Origin: Actinomycetota bacterium
GTDB taxonomy: Bacteria; Actinomycetota; CADDZG01; WHSQ01
Assembly: GCA_030446465.1 (NCBI GenBank)
Contig: JAUJNI010000003.1
Span: 379,334 to 443,333, forward strand
DNA: 64,000 nucleotides
Direction of reading: 5' to 3'
Made by a program: the position numbers and the translations under genes. The notes beneath the pieces were generated by a model, which worked only from the letters and a program-made list of their open reading frames with translations, did not search any database and was not told where the DNA came from. The stretch's first letter is position 1. The number at the start of each line of letters is the position of its first letter. This document shows, one piece after another, positions 27,530 to 35,292 of this stretch.

Positions 27530-28117
27530 GTGCTGCTGGACAGAGCTTTCTCGACCACGCTCAAGAGTTACTCGACGCTCTTCTTGGTAGTCGCGTTCGT
27601 CACCGTCCCCCTGCAACTTGCATATTCCTTTTACTTTCGCGACATCCTCGCCCTCATCGAGATCCACCCCGCCATCGAACAGCTGCCCCCAGCGCAACCG
27701 GTTGGCGCCGTGACAGCCAAGGGCCTGGAGCGAGCCCGCGTCGCCTACCTGGCTCTCTGTGGGGTCGAGCTGTTGTTCTTGCCGCTGCTGTGGAGAGCGA
27801 CAAGACGCGTGGTGGCGCTCGAAGAAGCCGGCCGCCTTCCATCGGTTGTGGAGGCATGGCGCTTGCGGCGGATCCCGCGCACTGCCCAGGAACCCCCACG
27901 GGGAAGCCGGTTGGTCATGGTGGTAGGGGCCCTCTTGTTCTCCGTCGCTGTGTGGTTCCTGGCAGAGCGGATCGGCATGCTGGTCGTAGAGGTCGTGCCC
28001 GACCGGTTGCTGTTCCTCGGTCTCGCGCTGGTAAGAGGGGTGAGCCTGGCCCTTGCGGCACCCTTCGGCTTAGTTGCCGCGGTGCTCGTTTCGCGCCGAA
28101 GGACCCCCAAGCGCTGA
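27530..28117 (+). CDS. Integral membrane protein of unknown function
   Basis: A 195-residue protein. Hydrophobic segments lie near 14-33, 70-87, 125-147 and 158-183. The starting pattern LLDRAFSTTLKSYSTLFLVVAFVTVPLQLAY and a charged loop resemble glycerophosphoryl diester phosphodiesterase membrane-domain or DUF-type six-helix proteins, but it is shorter and I do not assign a family. It precedes the FtsH-like gene on the same strand by 66 nt. Confidence 0.6.
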   Translation: MLLDRAFSTTLKSYSTLFLVVAFVTVPLQLAYSFYFRDILALIEIHPAIEQLPPAQPVGAVTAKGLERARVAYLALCGVELLFLPLLWRATRRVVALEEAGRLPSVVEAWRLRRIPRTAQEPPRGSRLVMVVGALLFSVAVWFLAERIGMLVVEVVPDRLLFLGLALVRGVSLALAAPFGLVAAVLVSRRRTPKR

Positions 28118-28183
28118 CACCGCGCGGGCTCCCTGGCATTAAGTGGAAGAATATGAGGCCCACCACCCACTCCAGGAGCCATT

Positions 28184-30022
28184 GTGGACCGAGAGCCAGC
28201 GACCGAGGCAGAGAAGTTTACAGGGGGCATCGACGCCTTCAGGTTGTTGACCGAGAGCCGGCGCGCCGACGTTAGGCGAATTCGGGAGCGCAACCGAAGG
28301 ACGCGACTTCGTTACCTGCTCTATCTGGGACTCGTGTTGCTCGGCTATCTCATCAAGAGACTCGTCGAAAACCGGCCTCTCCAGTTCGGCCTTCCGGACC
28401 TCGGACCCGACGCCTTGATCTATCTCTTCCCACTGATCCTCATCGTGATGCTCGGACTCGTCATGCTCTTGCCGCTGGCGAACGGTCGCTCACCCCATGT
28501 GAGGTTCAGCGCCGAAGAGATCGGCATCGGCTTCAGTGACGTCCGTGGGATCGACATCGTCCTGGAGGAGGTCACACGCACGCTGCAGATCTTTCTCACC
28601 TACAAGACCTTCAGAGAAGAGCTGGGCGGAAACCCCCGGCGGGGCATCCTGTTCGAGGGGCGCCCCGGAACCGGCAAGACGCACATGGCAAAGGCAATGG
28701 CAGCCGAGGCCGGTGTGCCGTTCTTCTTCGTTTCCGCTCCTGCCTTTCACTCCATGTGGTTCGGCATGACCGCGTGGAAGATCCGCGCCTTCTTCAAGAC
28801 CCTCAAGAAAGCGGCGCGCAAGGAAGGCGGCGCCATCGGCTTCATCGAGGAGATGGACGCCGTGGGCTCATCTCGTGGCCCCGAGGCGATGGTGGAGCAT
28901 CGGGGGCCACGCGGCCTGTCGGTCAGCCCCATGGTCAGCCCCGGAACGGGCGGGATGGTCAACGAGCTGTTGATCCAGCTCCAGTCCTTCGACACCCCCC
29001 CGCTGTCGGGACGCATCAAGAACTTGCTGATCACCAACGCGAACAAGTTCCTGGCCGCGCACAAACAGATAAGAAGAACTCCGCCTCCCTACAGCAACGT
29101 CTTGATCATCGGCGCTACCAACCGGGCCGACACACTGGACCCTGCCCTGATGCGTCCCGGGCGTTTTGATCGCACCCTCTATTTCGACCTTCCTTCCAAG
29201 AACGGCCGGCGCGACTTGATCGATTACTTCCTGGCGCGTCGAGCGCATGCCACCGAGATGGACCGGGAAGACCTGCGAGAGGAGCTCGCCGCCATGTCGC
29301 TTGGCTATTCCCCGGCGATGCTCGAGCACATCCTGGACGAGGCACTGGTGTGGGCCATCCGCGAGGGCCGGCGTGAGCTCACGTGGAAGGACGTACAGCG
29401 CGCCCGGCTGTCCGAGGAGATCGGGCTGGGCCAGCCGGTCGCCTACACCGACAGGGAACGCGACCTCATCGCTACCCACGAGGCGGGCCACGCGGTGGCG
29501 GCCTATCTGTGCGCCAAGGACTGGCGCAAGCTAGAGGTGCTGTCGATCATCAAGCGGCGGCAGGCGTTGGGGCTGCTGGCACACTCCGAGCTCGAGGAGC
29601 GCTTCACCAAGACCCGCTCGGAGCTGGAAGGCACTTTGAGGATCGCGCTCGCGGGAATGGCCTCAGAGGAGCTCTTCTTCGGCGAGTCGGGAACCGGCCC
29701 ATCGAACGATCTAGCGGCAGCAACCGAGATCGTCGCCCAGATGGTCGGCTCCTTCGGGATGGGATCGTCCCTGGTGTCCTATGAAGCGGTCGACAACGGA
29801 GCCCACTCGTCACCAAACATCGTTGCGAAGGTGCTGAGCAACGAGGACACCAAAAAGGAGGTCGACACCATCCTCGGGCGCCACAAGGATCAGGTCCGTT
29901 ACTTGCTGGAGACCAACCGGGACCTCGTGGAAGCCCTGAGGGATGCGCTTCTCGACCAAGAGGAGTTGCTGGGCGACGACATCCGAGTGGTCATAGAGAA
30001 GGCGCTGGCCAAGCGCAACTGA
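28184..30022 (+). CDS. Divergent membrane-bound FtsH-like AAA+ ATPase / zinc metalloprotease
   Basis: A 612-residue FtsH relative. Two membrane helices (about 44-60 and 78-98) are separated by only a short loop, so the large extracytoplasmic domain of FtsH is absent. The AAA+ domain has Walker A GRPGTGKT (159-166) and SRH region ATNRADTLDPALMRPGRFDR (311-330). Walker B reads GFIEEMD, with Glu where the usual Asp of DE stands. About 75 extra residues lie between Walker B and the SRH. The protease domain has HEAGH (432-436) and SNDLAAATEI, giving the third zinc ligand. AGGAG precedes the GTG. Likely a second FtsH-type protease with specialised substrates. Confidence 0.85.
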   Translation: MDREPATEAEKFTGGIDAFRLLTESRRADVRRIRERNRRTRLRYLLYLGLVLLGYLIKRLVENRPLQFGLPDLGPDALIYLFPLILIVMLGLVMLLPLANGRSPHVRFSAEEIGIGFSDVRGIDIVLEEVTRTLQIFLTYKTFREELGGNPRRGILFEGRPGTGKTHMAKAMAAEAGVPFFFVSAPAFHSMWFGMTAWKIRAFFKTLKKAARKEGGAIGFIEEMDAVGSSRGPEAMVEHRGPRGLSVSPMVSPGTGGMVNELLIQLQSFDTPPLSGRIKNLLITNANKFLAAHKQIRRTPPPYSNVLIIGATNRADTLDPALMRPGRFDRTLYFDLPSKNGRRDLIDYFLARRAHATEMDREDLREELAAMSLGYSPAMLEHILDEALVWAIREGRRELTWKDVQRARLSEEIGLGQPVAYTDRERDLIATHEAGHAVAAYLCAKDWRKLEVLSIIKRRQALGLLAHSELEERFTKTRSELEGTLRIALAGMASEELFFGESGTGPSNDLAAATEIVAQMVGSFGMGSSLVSYEAVDNGAHSSPNIVAKVLSNEDTKKEVDTILGRHKDQVRYLLETNRDLVEALRDALLDQEELLGDDIRVVIEKALAKRN

Positions 30023-30075
30023 CCTGCGCCGCTCTGGGGCGGGCGGGAAGCAGGCCGAACGGATGGATCAGGTCG

Positions 30076-30936
30076 TCAGACCCCGGCGAAGAGATCGGTC
30101 TCGGGGGTCTTGGTCTCGACGGCCGACGAGACCAACGTGTAGTCCTCCCACGGATAGACGGCCTTTTGGATCTCGTCTGGGACGGCAAACCAGAAGCTGT
30201 CGGGGTCTATCTGCGTGGCATGTGCGAGAAGGGCCTTGGTGCGAAGGTCGATGTACTCGGCGACGTTGACCTGCGTTGTCACTTCCGGCTCAGAGAACCC
30301 CATCTCGTCCCACTTCTCGAGCCACCCCACGTAAGGACTCTCCATGCCGGCCGCAATCGCCGCGTCGTTCAGCAGCGTGAACCGCCGCTTGGTGAAGGTC
30401 GCGAAGTAGTAGAGCTTTCCTGGCTGCCACGGCTCGCCCGCGTCGGGGAACCTCTGCGGGTCCCCGGCGGCGTTGAACGCTTCGGTGCCCCACTCGTGTA
30501 CGCGGACGTGGTCGGGATGGTCATAGCCCCGGGATTCGTCGTAGCAAAGGACCACTTCGGGACGCTCGGCGCGGATGATCCTCACCAGACCTCCCACGGC
30601 CTCCTGGGGGTCTGCATTGCAAAAGGCGTCCGGACGTTTGTTGGACTCGGTTCCAGGCATGCCCGAGTCCCTATAACCGAGCTCGTAGACCTCGTCTACT
30701 CCGAGGATGTCGCAGGCGGTGCGGAGCTCGGCCATTCGAATCTCCGCCATGCGCTCGAGGATCCCCGGCTGCTCCATGCGGGGGTTGAGGATCTCCCCTT
30801 CTTCGCCGCCCGTCGCGCACACGAGCACAACGCGGACTCCTTCGTCAGCGTAGCGGGCCATCGTCCCGGCCCCCTTGGACGACTCATCGTCTGGGTGGGC
30901 GTGGATGGCAAGCAGCGAACGGGTTTTTGTGACCAT
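30076..30936 (-). CDS. mca: Mycothiol S-conjugate amidase
   Basis: Zinc amidase that cleaves mycothiol conjugates of toxins to release glucosaminyl-inositol and a mercapturic acid for export. The 286-residue protein shows the PIG-L/LmbE zinc motif AHPDDE (13-18), ATGGEEGEI, and YDHPDHVRVH with the third ligand. Length and the C-terminal WFAVPDEIQKAVYPWEDYTLV match Mca better than the shorter deacetylase MshB. The ATG is 6 nt after TAGCCT (leaderless). This gene strongly suggests the organism makes mycothiol. Confidence 0.9.
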   Translation of the reverse strand: MVTKTRSLLAIHAHPDDESSKGAGTMARYADEGVRVVLVCATGGEEGEILNPRMEQPGILERMAEIRMAELRTACDILGVDEVYELGYRDSGMPGTESNKRPDAFCNADPQEAVGGLVRIIRAERPEVVLCYDESRGYDHPDHVRVHEWGTEAFNAAGDPQRFPDAGEPWQPGKLYYFATFTKRRFTLLNDAAIAAGMESPYVGWLEKWDEMGFSEPEVTTQVNVAEYIDLRTKALLAHATQIDPDSFWFAVPDEIQKAVYPWEDYTLVSSAVETKTPETDLFAGV

Positions 30937-30941
30937 CGGCG

Positions 30942-30948
30942 TAGGCTA
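30942..30948. promoter_or_regulatory. Overlapping divergent -10 boxes between mca and a membrane-protein gene
   Basis: The heptamer TAGGCTA reads TAGGCT on the plus strand (7 nt before the GTG at 30955) and TAGCCT on the minus strand (6 nt before the mca ATG at 30936). The two start codons are only 18 nt apart, so both transcripts must be leaderless and compete for the same bases. Confidence 0.55.
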
Positions 30949-30954
30949 ACCCCC

Positions 30955-31476
30955 GTGTCAGACGCAGAGGAACCGGCGAACTTCTTCAACAAGGCCAGAA
31001 GGGTCGCCGTAGTGGTCCTTCTCGTCGCCGGAGCCCTCTCGATCATCGGGTCGCTTCTGAATTGGGTGACGATCAGCCGGCCGCCGCTGATCGAAGGCTC
31101 CGACTTCGGCGCGAATAACGACAAGGTTGTGGAGGAGGCGTCCGAACCATTCACGGGCCTCGAGGCCGCCTACGGCTATTACTCCCTCGCCGGAGGGATC
31201 ATCGTGGCCCTTGGTGCGGTGCTTCTTCTCGGCCGGGCCCGGGGGAAGTATGCAGTGGTGTCTTTCGTTGCGTCGATGTTCGTTGGTGCTTTAGCGCTCG
31301 TTGCTTACCGGCAGATCTCAGACCGCACCTCCGCGTTGTACCTGAAGATGGACATCGAGGGAGTGGCCCGGCCCGCCCTGGGCCTCACACTGGTCACCGT
31401 GGGCGCGATCGTGGGCCTGCTCGCGTCGGTTGCCGGAGTCGCAGCCAGCCCCCGGAGTCGCGAGCCGGCCCCCTAG
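30955..31476 (+). CDS. Four-helix membrane protein of unknown function
   Basis: A 173-residue protein with four hydrophobic stretches (about 16-37, 72-91, 98-116, 142-162) and a polar first loop. GTG at 30955 follows a TAGGCT box by 7 nt and is divergent from mca. It resembles small actinobacterial membrane proteins with a TM-loop-TM3 plan. A much longer in-frame reading upstream runs antisense through mca and is rejected. The stop overlaps that of the convergent LysM gene by 4 nt. Confidence 0.65.
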   Translation: MSDAEEPANFFNKARRVAVVVLLVAGALSIIGSLLNWVTISRPPLIEGSDFGANNDKVVEEASEPFTGLEAAYGYYSLAGGIIVALGAVLLLGRARGKYAVVSFVASMFVGALALVAYRQISDRTSALYLKMDIEGVARPALGLTLVTVGAIVGLLASVAGVAASPRSREPAP

Positions 31477-32324
31477 AAACGGGCCTTGAGGGACTCCACG
31501 ACGCTTGCGTAATGGGCCTGGCCTTCGGTCAGCTTCGGGCCGACGTTGCCGGGGCCCGCAAAATACGCTGCCAGGGCTCTTTTCTCGTTGGGCATCATGT
31601 TCAGAAGATGGTGCAGGTACATCACCCCGAGGTGGACGTTGTCGTCGGCGACGTTGACGTCGAGCGCCCCTCCACCAAGCACGTCGTTAACGAACTTGGC
31701 GGTGCCCGGCATCACCTGCATCACGCCGATCGCGCCGACGCTCGAGGTCACGTCCTGACGCCACCCGCTCTCGTTGTAGGCGACCGCCTTGACCAGGGAC
31801 ACATCGAGGCCGTGGGTCGCGGCGTGACGCTCGAGGGACTCCTCTATCACCGCAACCGGGGCAGCTGCGGGAGACAAGGCAGGGGCCGCCGGGGCCGCCG
31901 CCGAAAGGGACGCAGAGGGAACCTTCAAAGTGGTGCCTGAAACGATCACATCACGGTCGCTGAGGTGATTGACCCGAGCCAGGACGCCGATCGACGTCCC
32001 GTACCGTTGGGCGATGCTGGACAGTGTCTCTCCCGCCGCCACCTGGTGAGTCGAGCTCATCGTCAGCCTCGCCGGTATCCGAAGTGCCTGTCCCGCAACG
32101 ACGAGGTTGGGGTTTGCCAGGCGATTGACGGACGCGATCGCGGCCGGCGAAGAACCGAAGCGCGCCGCGATGCCCGACAAGGTGTCTCCCTCCCGGACAA
32201 CGTAGCTGCCTGCGTGCGCCGCGGGGCCCGTGAGCCAGACCGCTGCAGCGGTTCCCACGACCGCGGGCCCACGTCTGCGAGGCCGTGGCCTCAGATGTCG
32301 TCCTCTGTAGCGCAGTGTCTTCAA
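31473..32324 (-). CDS. Secreted LysM-domain lytic transglycosylase
   Basis: A 283-residue peptidoglycan-remodelling enzyme. An N-terminal basic stretch and signal peptide (cleavage likely after GPAAHA) precede two LysM repeats (SYVVREGDTLSGIAARFGS and HQVAAGETLSSIAQRYGTS) that bind glycan. A Pro/Ala linker leads to an SLT domain (EESLERHAATHGLDVSLVKAVAYNESG, catalytic Glu in NESGW; GVMQVMPGTAKF). A TTG start at 32324 is preferred since GAGGGGGA lies just upstream and the signal peptide begins there. A promoter with a perfect TTGACA lies upstream. Confidence 0.88.
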   Translation of the reverse strand: MKTLRYRGRHLRPRPRRRGPAVVGTAAAVWLTGPAAHAGSYVVREGDTLSGIAARFGSSPAAIASVNRLANPNLVVAGQALRIPARLTMSSTHQVAAGETLSSIAQRYGTSIGVLARVNHLSDRDVIVSGTTLKVPSASLSAAAPAAPALSPAAAPVAVIEESLERHAATHGLDVSLVKAVAYNESGWRQDVTSSVGAIGVMQVMPGTAKFVNDVLGGGALDVNVADDNVHLGVMYLHHLLNMMPNEKRALAAYFAGPGNVGPKLTEGQAHYASVVESLKARF

Positions 32325-32358
32325 TGGTTCCCCCTCAATAGTTAACAGAAGACCCAAT

Positions 32359-32400
32359 ACCATACAGAAGTAACAGGCTACCCTGTCAAGTTGAGCAAGG
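32359..32400 (-). promoter_or_regulatory. Promoter of the LysM transglycosylase gene, with element shared with dnaK
   Basis: TTGACA (32389-32384, minus strand) is followed by TATGGT (32364-32359) at 19 nt or TGTATG at 17 nt. Upstream of and including the -35, the 17-nt sequence at 32384-32400 differs by one base from that at 41095-41111 before dnaK (core TGCTCAACTTGACA on the minus strand), suggesting a shared regulator or sigma factor. Confidence 0.45.
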
Positions 32401-32449
32401 GGTGGGGTGGTGAGTGCCTGGATGACCCCGCCCGTCGTAGGGTCGGGCA

Positions 32450-32878
32450 ATGACGCCCAGCTCAACCCCCCAACGCCCGGTTATCAGGTGGGGAGCCGTC
32501 TGCATTGACTGCGCCGACGCGGAGGAGCTGGCTGCGTTCTACAGCCGTTTACTCGGCTGGGAGATCACGTCCCGCGACACACCCGACTCTCGCCAGGGGG
32601 GTGCCGGCTGGATCCTCATGCGGGATCCCGCAGGTGGGGTCGGGCTGAGCTTCCAGGCGGAGGAGTGGTACCAGCCCCCGGTGTGGCCCGAGGAGCCTGG
32701 AGCGCAGACGAAGATGTCCCACTTCGAGATCGGCGTCGATGACCTGGAGGCTGCCGTCGCCCATGCCATCGCGGCGGGAGCACGCGAGGCGCCCCTCCAA
32801 CCCCAGGACCGCGGCCGCGATGAACTGCGGGTCATGCTCGACCCCGCCGGGCATCCCTTTTGCCTCTTCGTCGGCTAG
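32450..32878 (+). CDS. VOC-family (glyoxalase-fold) protein
   Basis: A 142-residue vicinal-oxygen-chelate fold protein with two beta-alpha-beta-beta-beta units: VCIDCADAEELAAFYSRLLGWE and MSHFEIGVDDLEAAVAHAIAAG, closing with VMLDPAGHPFCLFVG. Members include glyoxalase-like enzymes and resistance proteins; substrate unknown. The ATG lies 6 nt after TAGGGT, so probably leaderless. It overlaps the convergent threonine ammonia-lyase gene by 4 nt. Confidence 0.85.
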   Translation: MTPSSTPQRPVIRWGAVCIDCADAEELAAFYSRLLGWEITSRDTPDSRQGGAGWILMRDPAGGVGLSFQAEEWYQPPVWPEEPGAQTKMSHFEIGVDDLEAAVAHAIAAGAREAPLQPQDRGRDELRVMLDPAGHPFCLFVG

Positions 32879-34092
32879 AGCCGCTCGATGATGTAGCCGG
32901 AGGTCGCGAGGCCACGAACCAGGGCCTCGATGTGATCGGGGCCCTTGGTCTCGACCTGAAGAGCCACATCGACCTCACCGACGTGAAGGCCGAGGCCCTC
33001 CCTGTGGTGCTCCACCCCCACCACATTGGCGCCGGCTTGGGCGATCAGGCCCAGAAGACGGTGGAGCTCGCCCGGTCTGTCGGACAACCTGGTCCTGAGG
33101 GCCAAGTAGCGCCCGGAGGCGCCGAGTCCGAACCGAATGACCCGCAGAAGCAACAAGGGATCGATGTTCCCGCCGGACAGCAAAACGACCACGGGAGGCT
33201 CAAGGCCTCCAAGATTCTGCAACACGGCGGCGACCCCGGCCGCTCCGGCCGGCTCCAGCACTAGCTTCATTCGCTCCGCGCTGAAGAGGAGGGCCTCGGC
33301 AAGCGCCTCGTCCGTGACGGTAACGACCTCGTCCACATAGGCCTGAACATGAGCAAAGGTCAGCTGCCCCGGAGCGTTGGCGGCAATCCCGTCCGCGATG
33401 GTCGAAACCTGCCTGAGCTCGACGGGGGCGCCCCGTTCGAGTGACGGCGGAAAGGAGGCCGCCCCCGCCGCCTGGACGCCGACCATGCGAACGCCGGTCC
33501 GCAGCGATCGAAGGGCCGCGGCGACTCCGGATATCAGGCCCCCGCCACCCATGGGCACGACCACGGTCCCTATGTCGTCCATCTGCTCGGAGATCTCGCA
33601 TCCAACCGTGCCCTGGCCCGCTATGACGTCGGCGTGATCGAAGGGATGCACGAACACGGCGTCGCAGGTAGCGGCGAACTCGCTTGAGGCGGCGTAGGCC
33701 TCGCCGAAGTCCTTTCCGACGAGCTGCACCTCGGCGCCATAGCGCTTGGTCGCTTCGATCTTCGGAAGTGAGGCCCCCGCCGGCATGAACACGGTCGACG
33801 AGATGCCCGACAAGGTTGCCGCCAGCGCGACGCCCTGCGCGTGATTACCGGCCGAAGCGGCGACCACTCCACCCCGACCCCCTTCTGGTGAGATACGGCT
33901 GATCCGGTTGTATGCGCCGCGAATCTTGAAAGAGCCCGTCCGCTGGAGGTTCTCGCACTTGATGAAAACGTCCCCGCCGACGACATCAGACAACGCCCGC
34001 GACCGATCAAGCGGAGTTCTGACCGCGACACCGGCTAACCGCTGCCGAGCCTCCTCTATGTCGGCCAGCCCTACCAGCTCAACCGTTCTCAT
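32875..34092 (-). CDS. ilvA: Threonine ammonia-lyase (threonine dehydratase) with ACT domain
   Basis: PLP enzyme that deaminates threonine to 2-oxobutanoate, entry to isoleucine synthesis. The 405-residue protein has the PLP lysine in GSFKIRGA (Lys56), ASAGNHAQGVA, and the glycine loop MGGGGLISGVAA. A single C-terminal ACT-like domain (about 330-405, TRLSDRPGELHRLLGLIAQAG) suggests allosteric control. Length and single ACT domain are those of the shorter class, so a catabolic (TdcB-like) role is also possible. GAGG precedes the ATG. The selenoprotein-like gene lies 42 nt upstream on the same strand. Confidence 0.88.
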   Translation of the reverse strand: MRTVELVGLADIEEARQRLAGVAVRTPLDRSRALSDVVGGDVFIKCENLQRTGSFKIRGAYNRISRISPEGGRGGVVAASAGNHAQGVALAATLSGISSTVFMPAGASLPKIEATKRYGAEVQLVGKDFGEAYAASSEFAATCDAVFVHPFDHADVIAGQGTVGCEISEQMDDIGTVVVPMGGGGLISGVAAALRSLRTGVRMVGVQAAGAASFPPSLERGAPVELRQVSTIADGIAANAPGQLTFAHVQAYVDEVVTVTDEALAEALLFSAERMKLVLEPAGAAGVAAVLQNLGGLEPPVVVLLSGGNIDPLLLLRVIRFGLGASGRYLALRTRLSDRPGELHRLLGLIAQAGANVVGVEHHREGLGLHVGEVDVALQVETKGPDHIEALVRGLATSGYIIERL

Positions 34093-34098
34093 GACCTC

Positions 34099-34111
34099 AT
34101 CGTGCCACGAT
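34099..34111. promoter_or_regulatory. Odd palindrome between the SelW-like gene and ilvA
   Basis: ATCGTGCCACGAT is a perfect 13-nt odd palindrome 7 nt upstream of the ilvA start codon. It may be an operator for ilvA. Evidence is only its symmetry and position. Confidence 0.3.
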
Positions 34112-34134
34112 AGCTGTGCGTGATTCGTTCAATG

Positions 34135-34377
34135 CTAAGAGGCGGCCACTAGCTCCCGCACCGATTGGAGCACCTCATCGTATTCGGCGTGACGCCCGGT
34201 CGACTTCTTGGAGTAGACAAGCGTGCCGTCTACCTCCACTTCGAACACGCCTCCGCTCGAGGGAACTATCACCAGCTCGGTGATCCTCTTGTCGAACTCC
34301 TCGAGCAACAACTCCGTCAGACCGACGGCTTTAGGTGCGTATCCTCACTTAGAGCAGTACTCGATCGAAATCCTCAT
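34135..34377 (-). CDS. SelW-like (Rdx/SelT-W-H family) selenoprotein with in-frame UGA (selenocysteine)
   Basis: An 80-residue thioredoxin-like protein if the TGA at 34345-34347 (codon 11) is read as selenocysteine: the N-terminus is MRISIEYCSK-U-GYAPKAVG, then VGLTELLLEEFDKRITELV, VPSSGGVFEVEVDGTLVYSK and STGRHAEYDEVLQSVREL. Rdx/SelW proteins carry a CxxC or CxxU redox motif exactly here, in an EYC..C/U-x-Y/F-x-P/A context, so UGA replaces the second Cys. The sequence after UGA matches the family to its end, and a hairpin of bacterial SECIS geometry follows the UGA. No ribosome site is visible; TAGACT 8 nt upstream suggests a leaderless start. Gene callers would miss it. Sec machinery (selA, selB, selC, selD) is not in this window. 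Confidence 0.82.
34314..34347 (-). promoter_or_regulatory. Candidate bacterial SECIS element and Sec UGA codon
   Basis: The UGA is 34347-34345. After 16 nt comes a perfect 5-bp stem, CCGUC (34328-34324) with GACGG (34318-34314), closing the loop GGUCU. A possible lower helix adds three pairs (two A-U and one U-G) after a 2x2 purine internal loop. The loop starts with GG and lies 21 nt after UGA, inside the 16-37 nt range described for bacterial SECIS, and GGUCU is the same loop as in E. coli fdhF as I recall it. Confidence 0.75.
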
Positions 34378-34522
34378 ATGACGCAAGTCTAGTTGGTGGC
34401 ACCGGGCTCTTGCGTCGCGTGTCAACAACCATTGTGATCGTCTCACGGCTCCCTCAAGAAGCGACAAGCGGAACTAAAGCCGGACCTAAGAGTGTGGTTG
34501 CACTAAGGGATACTGGTTCCAG

Positions 34523-34930
34523 ATGGTGGATGCCCAGGAGTATCAGAGGTGGCGAGTCGAGGCAAGTCGCGCGCTTCGCAGTGCTGAATTGCAGACGGCA
34601 GACAGTCTTTTCAATTGGGCTTGCTTTTCAGCGGAGCAGGGTGCCCAACTGGCGTTGAAGGCTCTCCTTCACGGTGTGGGTGCCGGTCCTTGGGGTCACG
34701 ATCTCGAACAGCTCGCGGCCAAAGCCAGGGCGCAAGGATTCAGCTTGCCCGAGCAGATCGCCGACGCCCTTCGCCGGCTTGGTCGGCTCTACATCGCCTC
34801 ACGTTATCCCGATGCACACGCAGCCGGTGACGCCGCCTCGCATTTCGGGAGGTCCGATGCCGATGCTGCTCAGCGCGACGCACAAGATGTGCTCGAGTGG
34901 GTGGATGCTCAATGGCGAGAGCTGCAATGA
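34523..34930 (+). CDS. HEPN-domain protein (second HEPN/MNT pair)
   Basis: A 135-residue helical protein: WRVEASRALRSAELQTADSLFNWACFSAEQGAQLALKALL is the HEPN N-terminal helix pair, GHDLEQLAAKARAQG the mid region, and YIASRYPDAH gives an R-x4-H motif like that of RNase HEPN toxins. The C-terminal helix AQRDAQDVLEWVDAQWREL completes the fold. It precedes the MNT gene with an ATGA overlap, the reverse gene order of the pair at 10238-10949. Toxicity is inferred from the family only. Confidence 0.85.
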   Translation: MVDAQEYQRWRVEASRALRSAELQTADSLFNWACFSAEQGAQLALKALLHGVGAGPWGHDLEQLAAKARAQGFSLPEQIADALRRLGRLYIASRYPDAHAAGDAASHFGRSDADAAQRDAQDVLEWVDAQWRELQ

Positions 34931-35292
34931 CGCATCCCATCATCGAGCGGCGCAGAGCGGAGCGGAGGGAGAAGATCGGTCTTGCCGACGATTACATCAG
35001 AGCGGTAACCCTGCGGCTCGGCATCCACCGTGCTTGGGTCGTCGGCTCTGTCGCACGGGGTGACTTCAACGTGTGGAGCGACATAGACGTTGTAGTTGTC
35101 GCGGACGACCTCCCCCCAACACCGTTGCAAAGGGCCGACCTGTTCCTCGACAAGCCACCAAACGTTCAAATCGTCGCGTACACCCCCGAGGAGTTCCAGG
35201 AGGAGCTCCGCAGGGAGAATCCCCTTGTGGTCGAGGCGACCACTCTCGGAGTGCCGATTGGAGATGCAGGCGACTCATCCAGGGGTGGGTGA
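34927..35292 (+). CDS. MNT-domain nucleotidyltransferase (second HEPN/MNT pair)
   Basis: A 121-residue nucleotidyltransferase with GS-x10-DxD (VVGSVARGDFNVWSDIDVV), the active-site signature of MntA-like antitoxins. Start at the ATG (34927) that overlaps the HEPN stop; a start at 34897 would overlap more. Its last 18 nt overlap the convergent GH15 gene. Presumed antitoxin that adenylylates the HEPN partner. Confidence 0.88.
   Translation: MTHPIIERRRAERREKIGLADDYIRAVTLRLGIHRAWVVGSVARGDFNVWSDIDVVVVADDLPPTPLQRADLFLDKPPNVQIVAYTPEEFQEELRRENPLVVEATTLGVPIGDAGDSSRGG

Noticed and set aside
30166-30954. Long plus-strand extension of the membrane-protein gene at 30955
   Set aside because: It runs antisense through mca and has unrelated low-complexity sequence; the GTG at 30955 with its -10 box explains the start.
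34345-34347. In-frame TGA of the SelW-like gene read as a plain nonsense mutation
   Set aside because: Its exact place at the redox Cys, intact homology downstream, and the adjacent SECIS-like hairpin fit selenocysteine much better.
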